Assembly: GCA_029964075.1 (NCBI GenBank)
Contig: CM057141.1
Coordinates: forward strand, 3,906,001-3,970,000
Reading direction: 5' to 3'
Source of the DNA: Patiria pectinifera
Taxonomy: Eukaryota > Echinodermata > Asteroidea > Valvatida > Asterinidae
DNA length: 64,000 nucleotides
Shown: in pieces, positions 38,401-50,400 of the stretch
Position numbering within the stretch: position 1 is the first letter of the stretch
How the letters are laid out: every line of letters begins with the position of its first letter
Made by a program: the position numbers and the translations under genes
Notes under the pieces: generated by a model
What the model was told of the DNA's origin: nothing
The model's database searches: none
The model's input: only the letters and a program-made list of their open reading frames with translations

Positions 38401-41400
38401 CATAGATGCTTAATTGTGTGGAAGCAGCTATTCCATAGACTACACGAAGCGGCCGAACTGGTAGTCGAAAAGGGATCGTCCATAAAGTACGTACTCACGA
38501 AATGCTGACTATTTAGACCCCCTCGCCGCCCTCAAATTATTTTTTCCCAAACAACATCCTCAACATCCGAGAGATCCTCGCGGTGTTGTTGTGTGTTCGA
38601 ATCACCATTTTTACCCGAATTGTTTTCTTTTCTAATCTGAGGCTTTGGAGCTTTTTTTTTCGTTAAAGGGAAATAAAGTCTCAATTTCATTACTTTCGAA
38701 TTCAATTTTTTTTTTCTAATTTTATATTTTTATGCCCCTGCCCTTCGGCGAAGCCAAAGGGGCATACTGTTTCCGCCTTGTCTGTGTGTGGGTGTGTGTA
38801 TGTGTCTGGTTTGCCCAGACAAATTATTGTTGGTATCCAGCACATAATTAAAAATAAACAAAGTTCAAGGCTCCGGCCTCCAATCAAAGAAGTTGTCCCT
38901 GCTGTTCTTTTATGGAATATGAGTATAAAACACAAGAGTATATGCTCCATCAAGAGGAAATACTCATGTTAAGTAGTTTTTGAGAAATTAAAGGATATCT
39001 GCGTGCACAACTTTATTTTAGGGCACCCTGTGTACGAATCTGTTAATTATATGAAAATCAACCTGTACTCAGATAATTTGATAATTGCAGGTACTAAGAT
39101 TGGACTTCATCTCAAAACCAAATCATCACTTCCAAGAAGTTTCGGTTAAGCTATTCATTAATAAATCACATTTGGGGGTGGTTACCTCAAAAGATACTTG
39201 ATATTCAGCCAAACTTTTGATATGATAACCAACAGATTGTGGATATGAATTTCGGCAAGGGTCCAGAGAATCCGATCGACAACGTGAGATTCTACTCAAA
39301 GGCCAACCTCAACAAAGCATTCCCCATGCAGGTAGGAAGCAGGAGAGAAAAACAGCCACGTCCAAATTACTTGGCTACAGCTTTCAATTACACATGCTTC
39401 TATGGAAACACGGCTAAGTCACTTCCCATAGATTTATTACTTCCGGTCACAGCCAAGTAATTCTGACGCAGCCACTCAATGTGGCTGCATGGATTGTTGT
39501 CAGAATGTCCATAGTGCTCTTTGAACAGTAAACAACACGAAAGTTGAAAGCATTTGCAAGACTCAGGCGTTGCCTCCGCTGATTTCCTCGTTTTTGCTAC
39601 TCATGAATGCCATTACAAATTGAAAAATACTGTACAAAGTCTTGTGTGGTTTGGAGTTTCCTCATTTTTTGTATCTCCTCAGCGAAGTTGACAGGGACAC
39701 TTAACCAGTTCTAAATTAATTTTGTATGACCGTATCTCCATATGACTCTATGTTAAAGTTTATGTTAAAGTTTAGCTAAGTTTTAGGTTAAGAGTTTGAA
39801 AAAAAAAAAACACTTTTTACATGCTTTCATGGATTTTGAAACAAACTTGGATACAGTGACCCTTTGGTGGGAAGACCGGATTACTGAGGTCAAAGGTCAG
39901 CAGGGGTCATTAGAGGTCGGGCCTTTTTCAAACAAGAATACTGTAGTGCCGGGGATCCTATTGGGCTCTTGTCCGCCAAGTCATGCAAAACGCAACGTGT
40001 AACACGTTGCAACTCGCGACGCGTCGTTTCATCCATTTCACGAAAGTTGCGATGTGTTGAACCCATCGTAAGTTCCTTGACAACGGCTTTTAATTCCCAG
40101 TGTACAGTGCCAAGAATGATCTAACACAGAAAACTCTACATGTATGCCCTTACTCGTCATACTCGATCAGTATTCCCCATACTGCATGAATATTTCTTGA
40201 TTACAAAGTCTTAAATTGAAAGGTTGTGCCAATATTCTGAACACAAGGTTATAGTTTGATTGATTTTGGTGGGGGCATTGAAGTAAAATCTTATTGACAC
40301 TTATTTAGTTTCCCATGGTTTTCCCAAGATAACGCAATGTACATGAACATGTACTAGGAGTATCCGGTGTAATGCAAAGTAGTGTCCGCCTATAGTGTTA
40401 GCATTTTCCAGAATATATTGCACTATTGACTATAGCGTGCATCTGGTTGCGCCGTAAGCAGACACTCTTTGGTACCAGACACATTTTGGCATGACACTGG
40501 GCCCTGGTGCTCGTCGTGCAGGCGCTGTGACAGGCATGCGTGCCCGGCCCCTGGACACGATTTTCCGAATGATACGTTCGTCGAATGATACGATTGATAC
40601 GTTCGTCGCACAAATTTGTTACGTTTTGTTTTTTCTTTTGATGAAAATACGTGACCCGAGTCACGAGTTACCAAGCTCGAGTCCGAGTCATCATGGTCGA
40701 GTCCAAGTCCGAGTCATTTTCCAATGTGACTCGAGTCGAGTCAGAGTCACAAAAAATGTGACTCGAGTCCGAGTCTTGGACTCAAGTCCTACAAAACTGG
40801 TAACTGTGCACGTACATGTATTACTGTTTTATACACGTGGTCTCCACTATCAATACCCCAGACATGATGATAAAATTTGAGGATTAATTTGCTGGATTCA
40901 ACTCAAGCAGTAAGGAGATAAACCAGGGTAAATCAAAACCAATTAGTGCAACAAATCATGTGTGCAAAAAGGCCATTCATGTAAGTCGGCAAAATGACGA
41001 CTTACAGCAGATGTCGGCATTCATGTAAGTCGTCACAAATTCCCGGGTCCCGAGAGTGCCAACTTTGCAGGAGTTAACTATTCCTAAACTACAAGATCTT
41101 GGTTGTATACGGTGAAAAGCGGCATTGAAAATAAAGCTCAAGTTAAGAAATAGCAGCCATTTACACAGAAGAATGGTCAAAAACTAGTTTGTCCACGTCT
41201 ATATGGCAGTCATGTAGACCTTATTACAATTATTGCAGTTCTTTGTACTGTGCGAGCAGTGCTATTGTGTTGACCATATCTCATACACTTGCGTATGGAC
41301 AGACTTGCTTTTGACCATGCATCTTTCTTCTAACAAATGCCATTTCATAATTTAGGCTTTATTTTCAGCACCGTTTTCACTATATATGCCACGAAGATGC

Positions 41401-44400
41401 TGTATTTGAAACAATTTTAACACATCTCTGCAATTCCAAGAAATCTGCGTCTAAAAAAGCGTTAAGGTGTTGTTTTTTACCACCCTGTACAACCATCAAA
41501 TAGATACAGGAACTGATGCTAACTGAAAAATGAGCAAGGTTTGGATTCACAATGTTAACCATGGGTAATTAGTGCGGACCTCCAGGGACTTCAGAAATCT
41601 CGTTCCCGGACCCATTTTCATAAAACTGAATGGTTCTTGAGTCCGGAGTGCTGAATGGTAATACACGTAGCAAACTGTGAAAATGCACATGCTAATGAAA
41701 ACATGTTCTGGCCGGCTGATGGGTGCATGCCTGTAAATAGGCCAAAAATCTGTCCGCCGAGCTCATGAATAAAAGTTATACCCTCAAGATATTCTATATA
41801 AGAGAGTTTTGAGAGCCATAAGATTGAGGAATTGAAGAGATATGGTAATGAACCTCTGGCCGGGACTTTTGGCTTCCCATTCTGAACATTTTGGATGCAA
41901 TTGGGCTCGAAACTGGCGCTATTTTGCCATGTTGTGGAGGGATCATTTTTGAAGATGGCTACTTTTCCGCTTTGGGGAAAATGGAGGTCGTCTTATTTGG
42001 GTGAGAATATCTCGAAAAGTCAATGGTCAACCCGCCAAAAAAATGAAAAAAAAATGAAAGATGACACGTTGATCATCATTGCAGTTTGAATACCTGTGAG
42101 AGTTCTGAGTATTTTTAAAGGAATTTTGAAATATGTACATTTAGCACTAGTGTCTATGGGATTTTTTTGCAAGGTTGCACCCTGTAGTAATCCCAATGCT
42201 GCCCTGTTGTTCCTCCATTAAAATAATTACTTTTTTCCTTCCTCTAAAAATTACAGGGTTCGCAGATGTTCAAGCAGTTCGCTGAGCAGCACATCCGTGT
42301 CTACTGCAAGAGACGTGGTGACCGCGAATACATTGACAAGGTGCGTGAGTGCTTCAAAAGTTGGCATGACAAGATGGAAGACACCTGGAAGCTGCAGCAG
42401 GTAAAGTATAGGAATTCACATCACGGCTGTACTATAAAGCAGACAAGGTGTGTGCTTGTATGTTTGTGTGTTCATGAGTTGTTAACGAGCTGATCAGGGG
42501 TGAGGGGGTGAAGCCGCCTACCACACGAAGCGAGCGAGACGAAACCTCGTTATACGTAACCAAAACCTTGCTGCAGAAGTTTGGTCCAATCTGAAGACTA
42601 CAGTCAGAAGCCATTATTGAGTTGGTACTCACACGTGAAAAATGCACCCTCGTTGCTTCTTCGACCAGTAGACTGTTTAAACTTTCTCCTAAATACATGT
42701 GCACCTCAAAATTAAGAACCCATGATGTGGGTCAGCAACCCAGTGGCATATAGCCGCGGGAGGTGTGGGGGTATGTGCCCTCCACAAATTCAAACCCCCC
42801 TTCCCCCACACCTTGGTGTTTTCCACCCCCAAAAATCTGATATTGCCCTCAGAAAACATAATCAAAATGCATTATTTATATTGTTGCGTTCCCGCAAATT
42901 GCGTAGTTTATTTCTGTCCCAACCAATCCATTCCACTCCGTGCACAGCGTAATGCTTGCAGCAATCCTGTGTGCCCTCACACAGCGCGAAGCTTACCACG
43001 AAGTCTTAGACGCACGCCAAGTGTGCAGCACATTGTACAGTACGCTATTGTATAGCGCGCAATGCATGTAGCACTCACTGCTATTGAACATGTACCGCCA
43101 TGGGACATGTACTTAGGACTTAGCCATTTTCCCTCCACCTTTCCCCGGAGTCGATTCGAATTCCCCTCACACACCTTACCTCGCATCCGACCCACATTGA
43201 CCCCGAGCATTTAGCGAATGTGGCTCGCTAAACCCTACCCGTGTATTCACCCCTTAGTGACCCCGTACACCACAGCGAGTGTGTCCCGCTAACCCACTGG
43301 CCGAGACCTACGGTAGCTAGAGGTCAGGTTACGTCCTTCATCTCATAGTTTTACTCCATAGAATTAGTGTGTAGATTGTTACCTAGTCTAGAGACTAAGT
43401 CTTGTACAAGCCTATGTACCGAGAAGTTATTCTCTTTCCCTTTTCCTTGAGGATCAGTTCCCCGTAACGCACCCACGAGTGATCCTACTTCGCCCGCTAA
43501 CCACTGCTCTCGGACTTTCTTCCAGTAGAATGTCTGAGTCAGCGTGTACAAATCTCCCATGATAGAGAACTTTCCCCATGCCTTTGTACACGTATGCATT
43601 ATTCATAACTACCAGAATCCAATGCTCCCATTGGCTAAGACGCGCACCCAAAAGTCTATATAAAGCGCGCAGAAATGGAAGTTCTGGTCATTGTTGTACT
43701 GGGCTCTCACCCATTATTTTCTTGAGCTGAGCCTCTGACCTACACAGGGCTCCCGCATATGATGCATTAGATTGTTGATCTGGGCTCTGACCCCAACAGA
43801 GTTCCTGACATGTACACGTATATATAGTGCGCCCTCTATTGACCTGAGATGTAAATAATCCAGAATAAAGTACTAGTGTGTGTGTGTAAGATATTTGTAT
43901 CTGACTCTTATTTTGATAATGTCTCTCACCCCAGAGAGACGTTACACTGGTGGCAAGCGCTGGGATACGAACTTACACACACCATCGCACTATACCATGA
44001 CTTTTAATTAAGTCACTTCATGTACCCCTCCACTGAACGGATCTCCCAGCTTTAGACTCTGACTTTCTGCTTGTCAATATCAGCAGCCAACATGCCTGCC
44101 AAGCGAAAATCTCGCAGGTTACAGTCGTATGATGATGATGACACCGACCTGCATTCAAGTCTACAGGCAGAGAGTGCAGAACTCCAAGAACTTAAAAAAC
44201 AGTTCGAACTTTTCAAGCTTCGTTCAGTGGAGGCGGAGAAAGAGCTGAAACAACTCCGAGCAACTGCTGCATTACACAGCCCATCAACGGCTGAGCAGAT
44301 AGATGCCAATGTTTCAGCGAAATCGCCCATGGACTCACAGCCAGTGATGTCCGCTCCCAGTACTGCCCCTTCCACCGTTCCAAAAGCTGACGCCCCTAAA

Positions 44401-47400
44401 CCCACAGCAGCAGAGCAAGCAGAGCCCCGTCCTCTCCGAACCCAGCCGAGTCATAAGCTGGATGTTCCTCTCCCTCGCCAAGGAGAATTTGACGGCACGA
44501 AGTCATGGGAAGGCTTCATCTGACCTCTGATGGGTCTCGCCGAGGCTTGCGGCTGGTCCGAGGAAGAAAAGCGCTTCCGACTTGTCAGCAGTCTACGTGG
44601 AAAGGCGGCCGAGTACGTGTACCAGCAACTGGATCCCGAAGCAATCAAGTCGTCCGACACCCTGGTGAAGGAGCTTGGTAAACGATTTGGCGAACGACAA
44701 TTGCCAAATTACTACATCGCTCAGCTAGAAGCGAGGAGACATCAGCCGAAGGAGAAGCTGGCGGAGTTTGTAGCCGACATTCGCCGCCTCGTCTTTCGTG
44801 GCTACCCTACGGCAGATCCAGTTACCAGAGAGAGCATCGCCCTTCGCCATTTTCTGAAGGGCCTCCCCGACCAACAGATGGCAGTTTCCGTTGGCATGAC
44901 GAATCCCAAGTCCCTTGAGGAGGCAACAACGGCGGTGGAAAACTTCCTGAGCCTCCGTGACACCACAAGCTCGGGAAAATCACATCGTGTGAACACGGTA
45001 CAGGCAGCATCTGAGGCTGATCCCGGGTTCATCAACCAAAAGCAGTTTAAACAGTTCCAAGACAACCTCGACCGACGGTTAAACGGAATTGTCAAACTGA
45101 TCAAAGATAAGCCCGCCAACAAGCAGAATTCCACCAAGCCTGCTGAAGCCAAGAAACAGCAGATGGATGTTACTTGTTTCAAATGTGGCAAGCCCGGCCA
45201 CTTTGCAAACAAGTGCTCCGATTGGGACATAGCGGCCAAGGAGGCCGTCGTCATACAGACGGAAAACTAACGCGGACCGTGCCGTCCGGCCTGGCACCAG
45301 TCCGTCCCAATGAACAGAACACTATCCGAATGGGTAGACAGCAATTTCAAGGCATGTCTGCATTTTTGCGAGTGCAGATATGCGACCAAGACAGCGAACT
45401 TTTAGTCGACACCGGAGCGGCGGTGACCATCATTTCTTCAGCACTTTTCAGCCAGATCCCTGCTGAAAAACGCCCTGAACTCAAACCCCCGTGCATAAGC
45501 ACAAAACTAGAAACTGCAAACCAGGAACTCATTGACATTGAAGGTGTTGCCACAATCGACATGATGATTGGTGAACAGCACTTCCAATGGGATGCATTTG
45601 TCGCCCCCATCAGCGATGAAGGAATCCTTGGCTATGACTTTCTATACCACTATGATTGCATATTGGAGGCACGCAACGGCATACGAATTGCCGGTAACTG
45701 GGTTCAGTGGACAGTCCAAGGAGCCCCTCCCCGTGTAGTTAAGATTGCACTGAAGCAGAACACTACAATTCCAGCATGCAGCGAGTGGGTAGCAGAGGGT
45801 ATAGCTGATCATCACAAACTGAGTTCCATGTATGCAGTCGTTGAACCTGCCAACCTTCGTCACAATGTTGTGGTTGGCAGCTCACTCATTGATCCCCGCC
45901 GAGAAGACATCGGCATACCTGTCTGACTTGTGAACACATCACCCGAGAGCACTGAACTTCAAGCAGGTACAACGCTTGGATATCTGCATGAAGTTGATGC
46001 GGTTGAGCTCATAGCCGAGCAGGAAAACTGTGAAACCGATCACCTCTATCGAGTAACGCATGTGTGCAGAGAGCATGCCCGCCCAACGTCATACGCAGTC
46101 AACCCAGTCAGTCCCGCCGTCCCCGACACCCCAAATCCTTCTGACAAGTGGTCAGAAAACCTACAGAAACTGTACGAGAGGAGTTGTAAAAACCTGTCCC
46201 CACACCAGCAGAAAGCATTGTGTGAACTTTTGGCTAACCACGAGAACACTTTTGCCAAATCCGCGGAGGATTTGGGAAAAACGTCAATAGTGCAGCACAC
46301 TATTGACACCGATGACGCACGCCCCATACGACAGCCTCCCCGCCGTCCCCCCAAGGCATTTCAGGGCGAGGAGGAGAAAGTTCTCAAGAGCCAACTCAAG
46401 GCGGGTGTGATCCGCGAGTCAACATCCCCCTGGGCATCACCAATGGTTTTTGTCAGGAAAAAGGACGGCACAACTCGTCCGTGTGTCGACTATCGTAAGC
46501 TGAACGATGTTACGCGCCGTGACGCGTATCCCCTACCCCGTGTTGATGACTGCCTAGATTGCCTGAGTGGGGCAAAAATCTTCAGCACCCTCGATCTGCA
46601 GTCGGGCTACTGGCAGATTGAAGTGAAGAAGGAAGACCGTCCCAAAACCGCGTTCGTAACCCGAAGTGGACTGTACGAGTACGTGACCATGCCGTTTGGG
46701 TTATGCAACGCACCCAGTACCTTTGAGCGCTGTATGGAGCTAGTCCTCAAAGGTTTGCAATGGCGAACTCTGCTGATATATCTAGACGATATTATCATCC
46801 TGTCATCAACATTTTCCGAGCATATGTAGCGTCTTGGTGAAGTCCTACGCCGACTAGGGAACGCTGGACTGAAGCTGAAACCGAGCAAGTGTGAACTCTT
46901 CCAGACGGAAGTTCTGTTCCTCGGTCACATCATCACACCAGATGGTGTCAAACCAGACCCTAGTAAAGTTTCTGCTGTGCAGAACTGGCCCACTCCCAAG
47001 AACATAACTGAAGTACGCTCTTTCCTGGGACTATGTTCTTACTACCGTAGGTTCATAGCCCAATTCGCCACGATAGCCAGCCCCTTACATCGTCTGTTAG
47101 AGGCCGGACAGACGTTTAAGTGGACTCATGACTGACAAGCGGCTTTTGAGAAATTAAAGGCCGCCCTCACCGGCAACGAAGTCATGTCGTACCCCAATGA
47201 TGATGGGTTATTCATCATTGATACCGATGCTTCAGATAGTGGCATCGGTGCTACTCTATCGCAACTCCAGTGGTGTGATCGGACCCAGAGGGAGGAAGAA
47301 CGGCCGATAGCATATGCTAGTCGGTCGATGACAAAGCCGCAGCGTCGCTACTGCACCACGAGGAGAGAACTCCTCGCAATCGTCACCTTCCTTCAGTACT

Positions 47401-50400
47401 TCCGACACTACCTACTGGGCAAACAGTTCCTCATCAGAACTGACCACAGCGCTCTTCGATGGGTCATGTCTTTTCGTGAGCCTGTCGATCAGATGGCAAG
47501 ATGGCTTCAAATCTTGTCTCAGTTCGACTTCAAAATCGAACATCGACCAGGGAGGAAACATGGCAACGCAGATGCCCTCTCTAGGGTGCCATGTGACCCT
47601 GACGATTGTCCGTGCTACGACGGAACGACCATACTCGCTGAACTCCCCTGCGGCGGTTGCGAGAAGTGCGAAGCCAAAAGCGAGCTGTGGTCCGATTTTT
47701 CGAAAGTCGACGATGTGGTCCCCCTTTCGACCAGACGAGTAAACGCTACCTCCGCTGAAGTTCAATTCCCAAAGAGAACTTCAGCTGCTGACGATCAGCC
47801 CTCGAGCAATGACGTTAACCCTCAGGCCAAACCCATATCCCCACGGACAGTCCTCGTTCTGATGGCAACGTTGGTAACCCTCCTACTGGTTCCTGTGTGT
47901 AGCATTGGTAAACTTATTTGGGGCTCGTGCAGTGAGTTTACCTGCAGCGACTTTGACGATGGACAGTTCAAAGATCGTTTTCCGCACACAGCCACGCCTA
48001 CTGGAGAAACTCCCGGGCAAGCCAATTTGCCCACAGCCATTCGGGTAGTACGGCCGAACAACCGAACTAAACCTGCTAAAAAATCCTCTGATTCAGCTGG
48101 AAGAGAGTTGAACTGCAACGCGCCCTGCATCCCGCAAAAGGATGCCGATGCCGGTTCAAGTACCGGGCAGCAACTTGCAAAACAATCGAGTCCAACTGGA
48201 CAGCAAGATGACCAAGATGGTGAGGTCACGAGTGATCGTGCCCCTTCTAGCGCCCCCGCCGGTCTCAGCGCCGGACGAGCCACATCTTGGGTCGGTGGCT
48301 ACACGACAGAGGAAATAGCTAAACTGCAGAGAGCAGATCCAGACCTGAGGATCATCATGGAGTTGATGACCAAATCACCTGAGAGACCAAGCAGAGACCA
48401 GATAGCACGCGAAAGTCCCGCCACTAGGAACTTGTGGTTGCTATGGCAACAGCTGGTGCTGAAAGACGGTGTTCTTTTTAAAAGATGGGTAACTCCTGAC
48501 CAGATCCAATCTTACCTGCAACTTGTGATTCCTCAAGCACTGCAGAGTGCCGTTCTTCAAGCTGCACACGACGCCGTCACCTCTGCTCACCTCGGGGTGA
48601 AGAAAACTGCTCAGAAGATCAAATGCCAGTTTTACTGGTACAGGCTTAAGGAAACAGTTCGTGACTGGGTCCGCAAGTGTGCTAAGTGTGGTGCCCGCAA
48701 AAGGCCACACACAACCCCCAGAACACACCTCGAGGATTATCGAGTCGGCGCGCCGATGGACAGACTAGTCACGGACATCCTTGGTCCATTCCCTATCAGT
48801 GACAATGGGAACAAATACATCCTTTTAGTCGGTGACCAATTCACAAAGTGGATGGAAAGGCAGAGACAGTGGCTCATAAAATCGTCTACGAATATATTTC
48901 CCGTTTTGGCCCACCCCTTGACATTCACTCCGACCAAGGCCGAACTTATGAGTCTCATCTCATGCAACAAGTTTGTAAGCTGTTGGAAATCCACAAGACT
49001 CGAACTTCCCCATACCATCCATCCACCAATGGACAGGCGGAGAGATTCAATCAAGTTCTGGTTGACATGATCGCAGTGTATGTTGACAGTGACCAACGCA
49101 ATTGGGACATCCACCTCCCACTTCTAACTTCAGCGTACAGAAGTTGCCAGCATGAATCTACAGGTTACTCGCCTAATATGCTTATGTTAGGTCGAGAAAC
49201 CCATCTACCAATTGCGCTTGTACTCGGTGGCCCCAACACAGAGGACCAACCTCCAGATGAATGCGAGTATGTTGCATCCGTGAGGAAACGGATGGAAACC
49301 ATCCATCATCTGGTTCGTCAACATCTTGGTAAATCCGCTGAAAGACAGAGGAAAGACCACAATCCCCGAGTTTCCCAAAGAAACTTTCAAATTGGTGACT
49401 TGGTGTACATGCGAGACAGCACAAAAACCCCTGGGTTATCTCCCAAGCTAAAACGAGCTAAATGGGCAGGCCCCTGCGTCATTCTCAGAACATTGAGTGA
49501 TCTTCTGTTTGAAGTCCGGTTCAAGCAACGGGGAAGAACAAAAATTCTTCACCATGACCGACTTAAGCAGTATCTCAGTGACGAGGTCCCAAAATGGATG
49601 CTGGACCTTCGTAAAACTTTGATGGAGAAGGGTTCTCTTTCAAAGGATGATGCTGTCCCCCGCAGTAACGCCAGGAAAACATCCAGCACCAAACGCGCTG
49701 ATGACCCCTCATCAGCCCCGCCTGCTACAGTATCTGTTTCCCCGACACCAACTGTAGCGCCCTCTGCGACAGGAACTTCGCCCTTGTCAGAGAGGAGGAG
49801 TACCCGTTCTAAGAGAAGGCCAGCGAGACTTCAGGATTATTTCTAGTCTCCCACCTCCATTTTCATGACGCTTATTCATGGTCGATGAACTGCGCCGAGT
49901 GAATGAACTCAGTGTTTTCCCCTCCATCGCTATGGACACTGAACTTTTATTTTCGTCGTTTTCGATGAATATTTACCTTCTTTTTGTTTTGATTATCTCT
50001 CATTTATCCGCATTTAAAGGAAATGTAACCGTTCGTTGTTTTCTTTATGTTCACTTTTAAGTTTTATACTTTTTGCATGTTTTTAGCGCTCCAGTTATCT
50101 TTGCTTTTCCTTAACTATTGTTATTCAGTAATTCCTTTTATTACAACGAGGACGTTGTAAAAACTAGGGGGAGATAGTGTTGCGTTCCCGCAAATTGCGT
50201 AGTTTATTTCTTTCCCAACCAATCCATTCCACTCCGTGCACAGCGTACTGCTTGCAGCGATCCTGTGTGCCCTCACACAGCGCGAAGCTTACCACGAAGT
50301 CTTAGACGCACGCCAAGTGTGCAGCACATTGTACAGTACGCTATTGTATAGCGCGCAATGCATGTAGCACTCACTGCTATTGAACATGTACCGCCATGGG

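Noticed and set aside
48848..48860. Programmed frameshift in Gypsy-2 integrase
   Set aside because: There is no slippery heptamer, integrase is not a usual site for recoding, and conserved residues are missing at the junction, so a small deletion is more likely.
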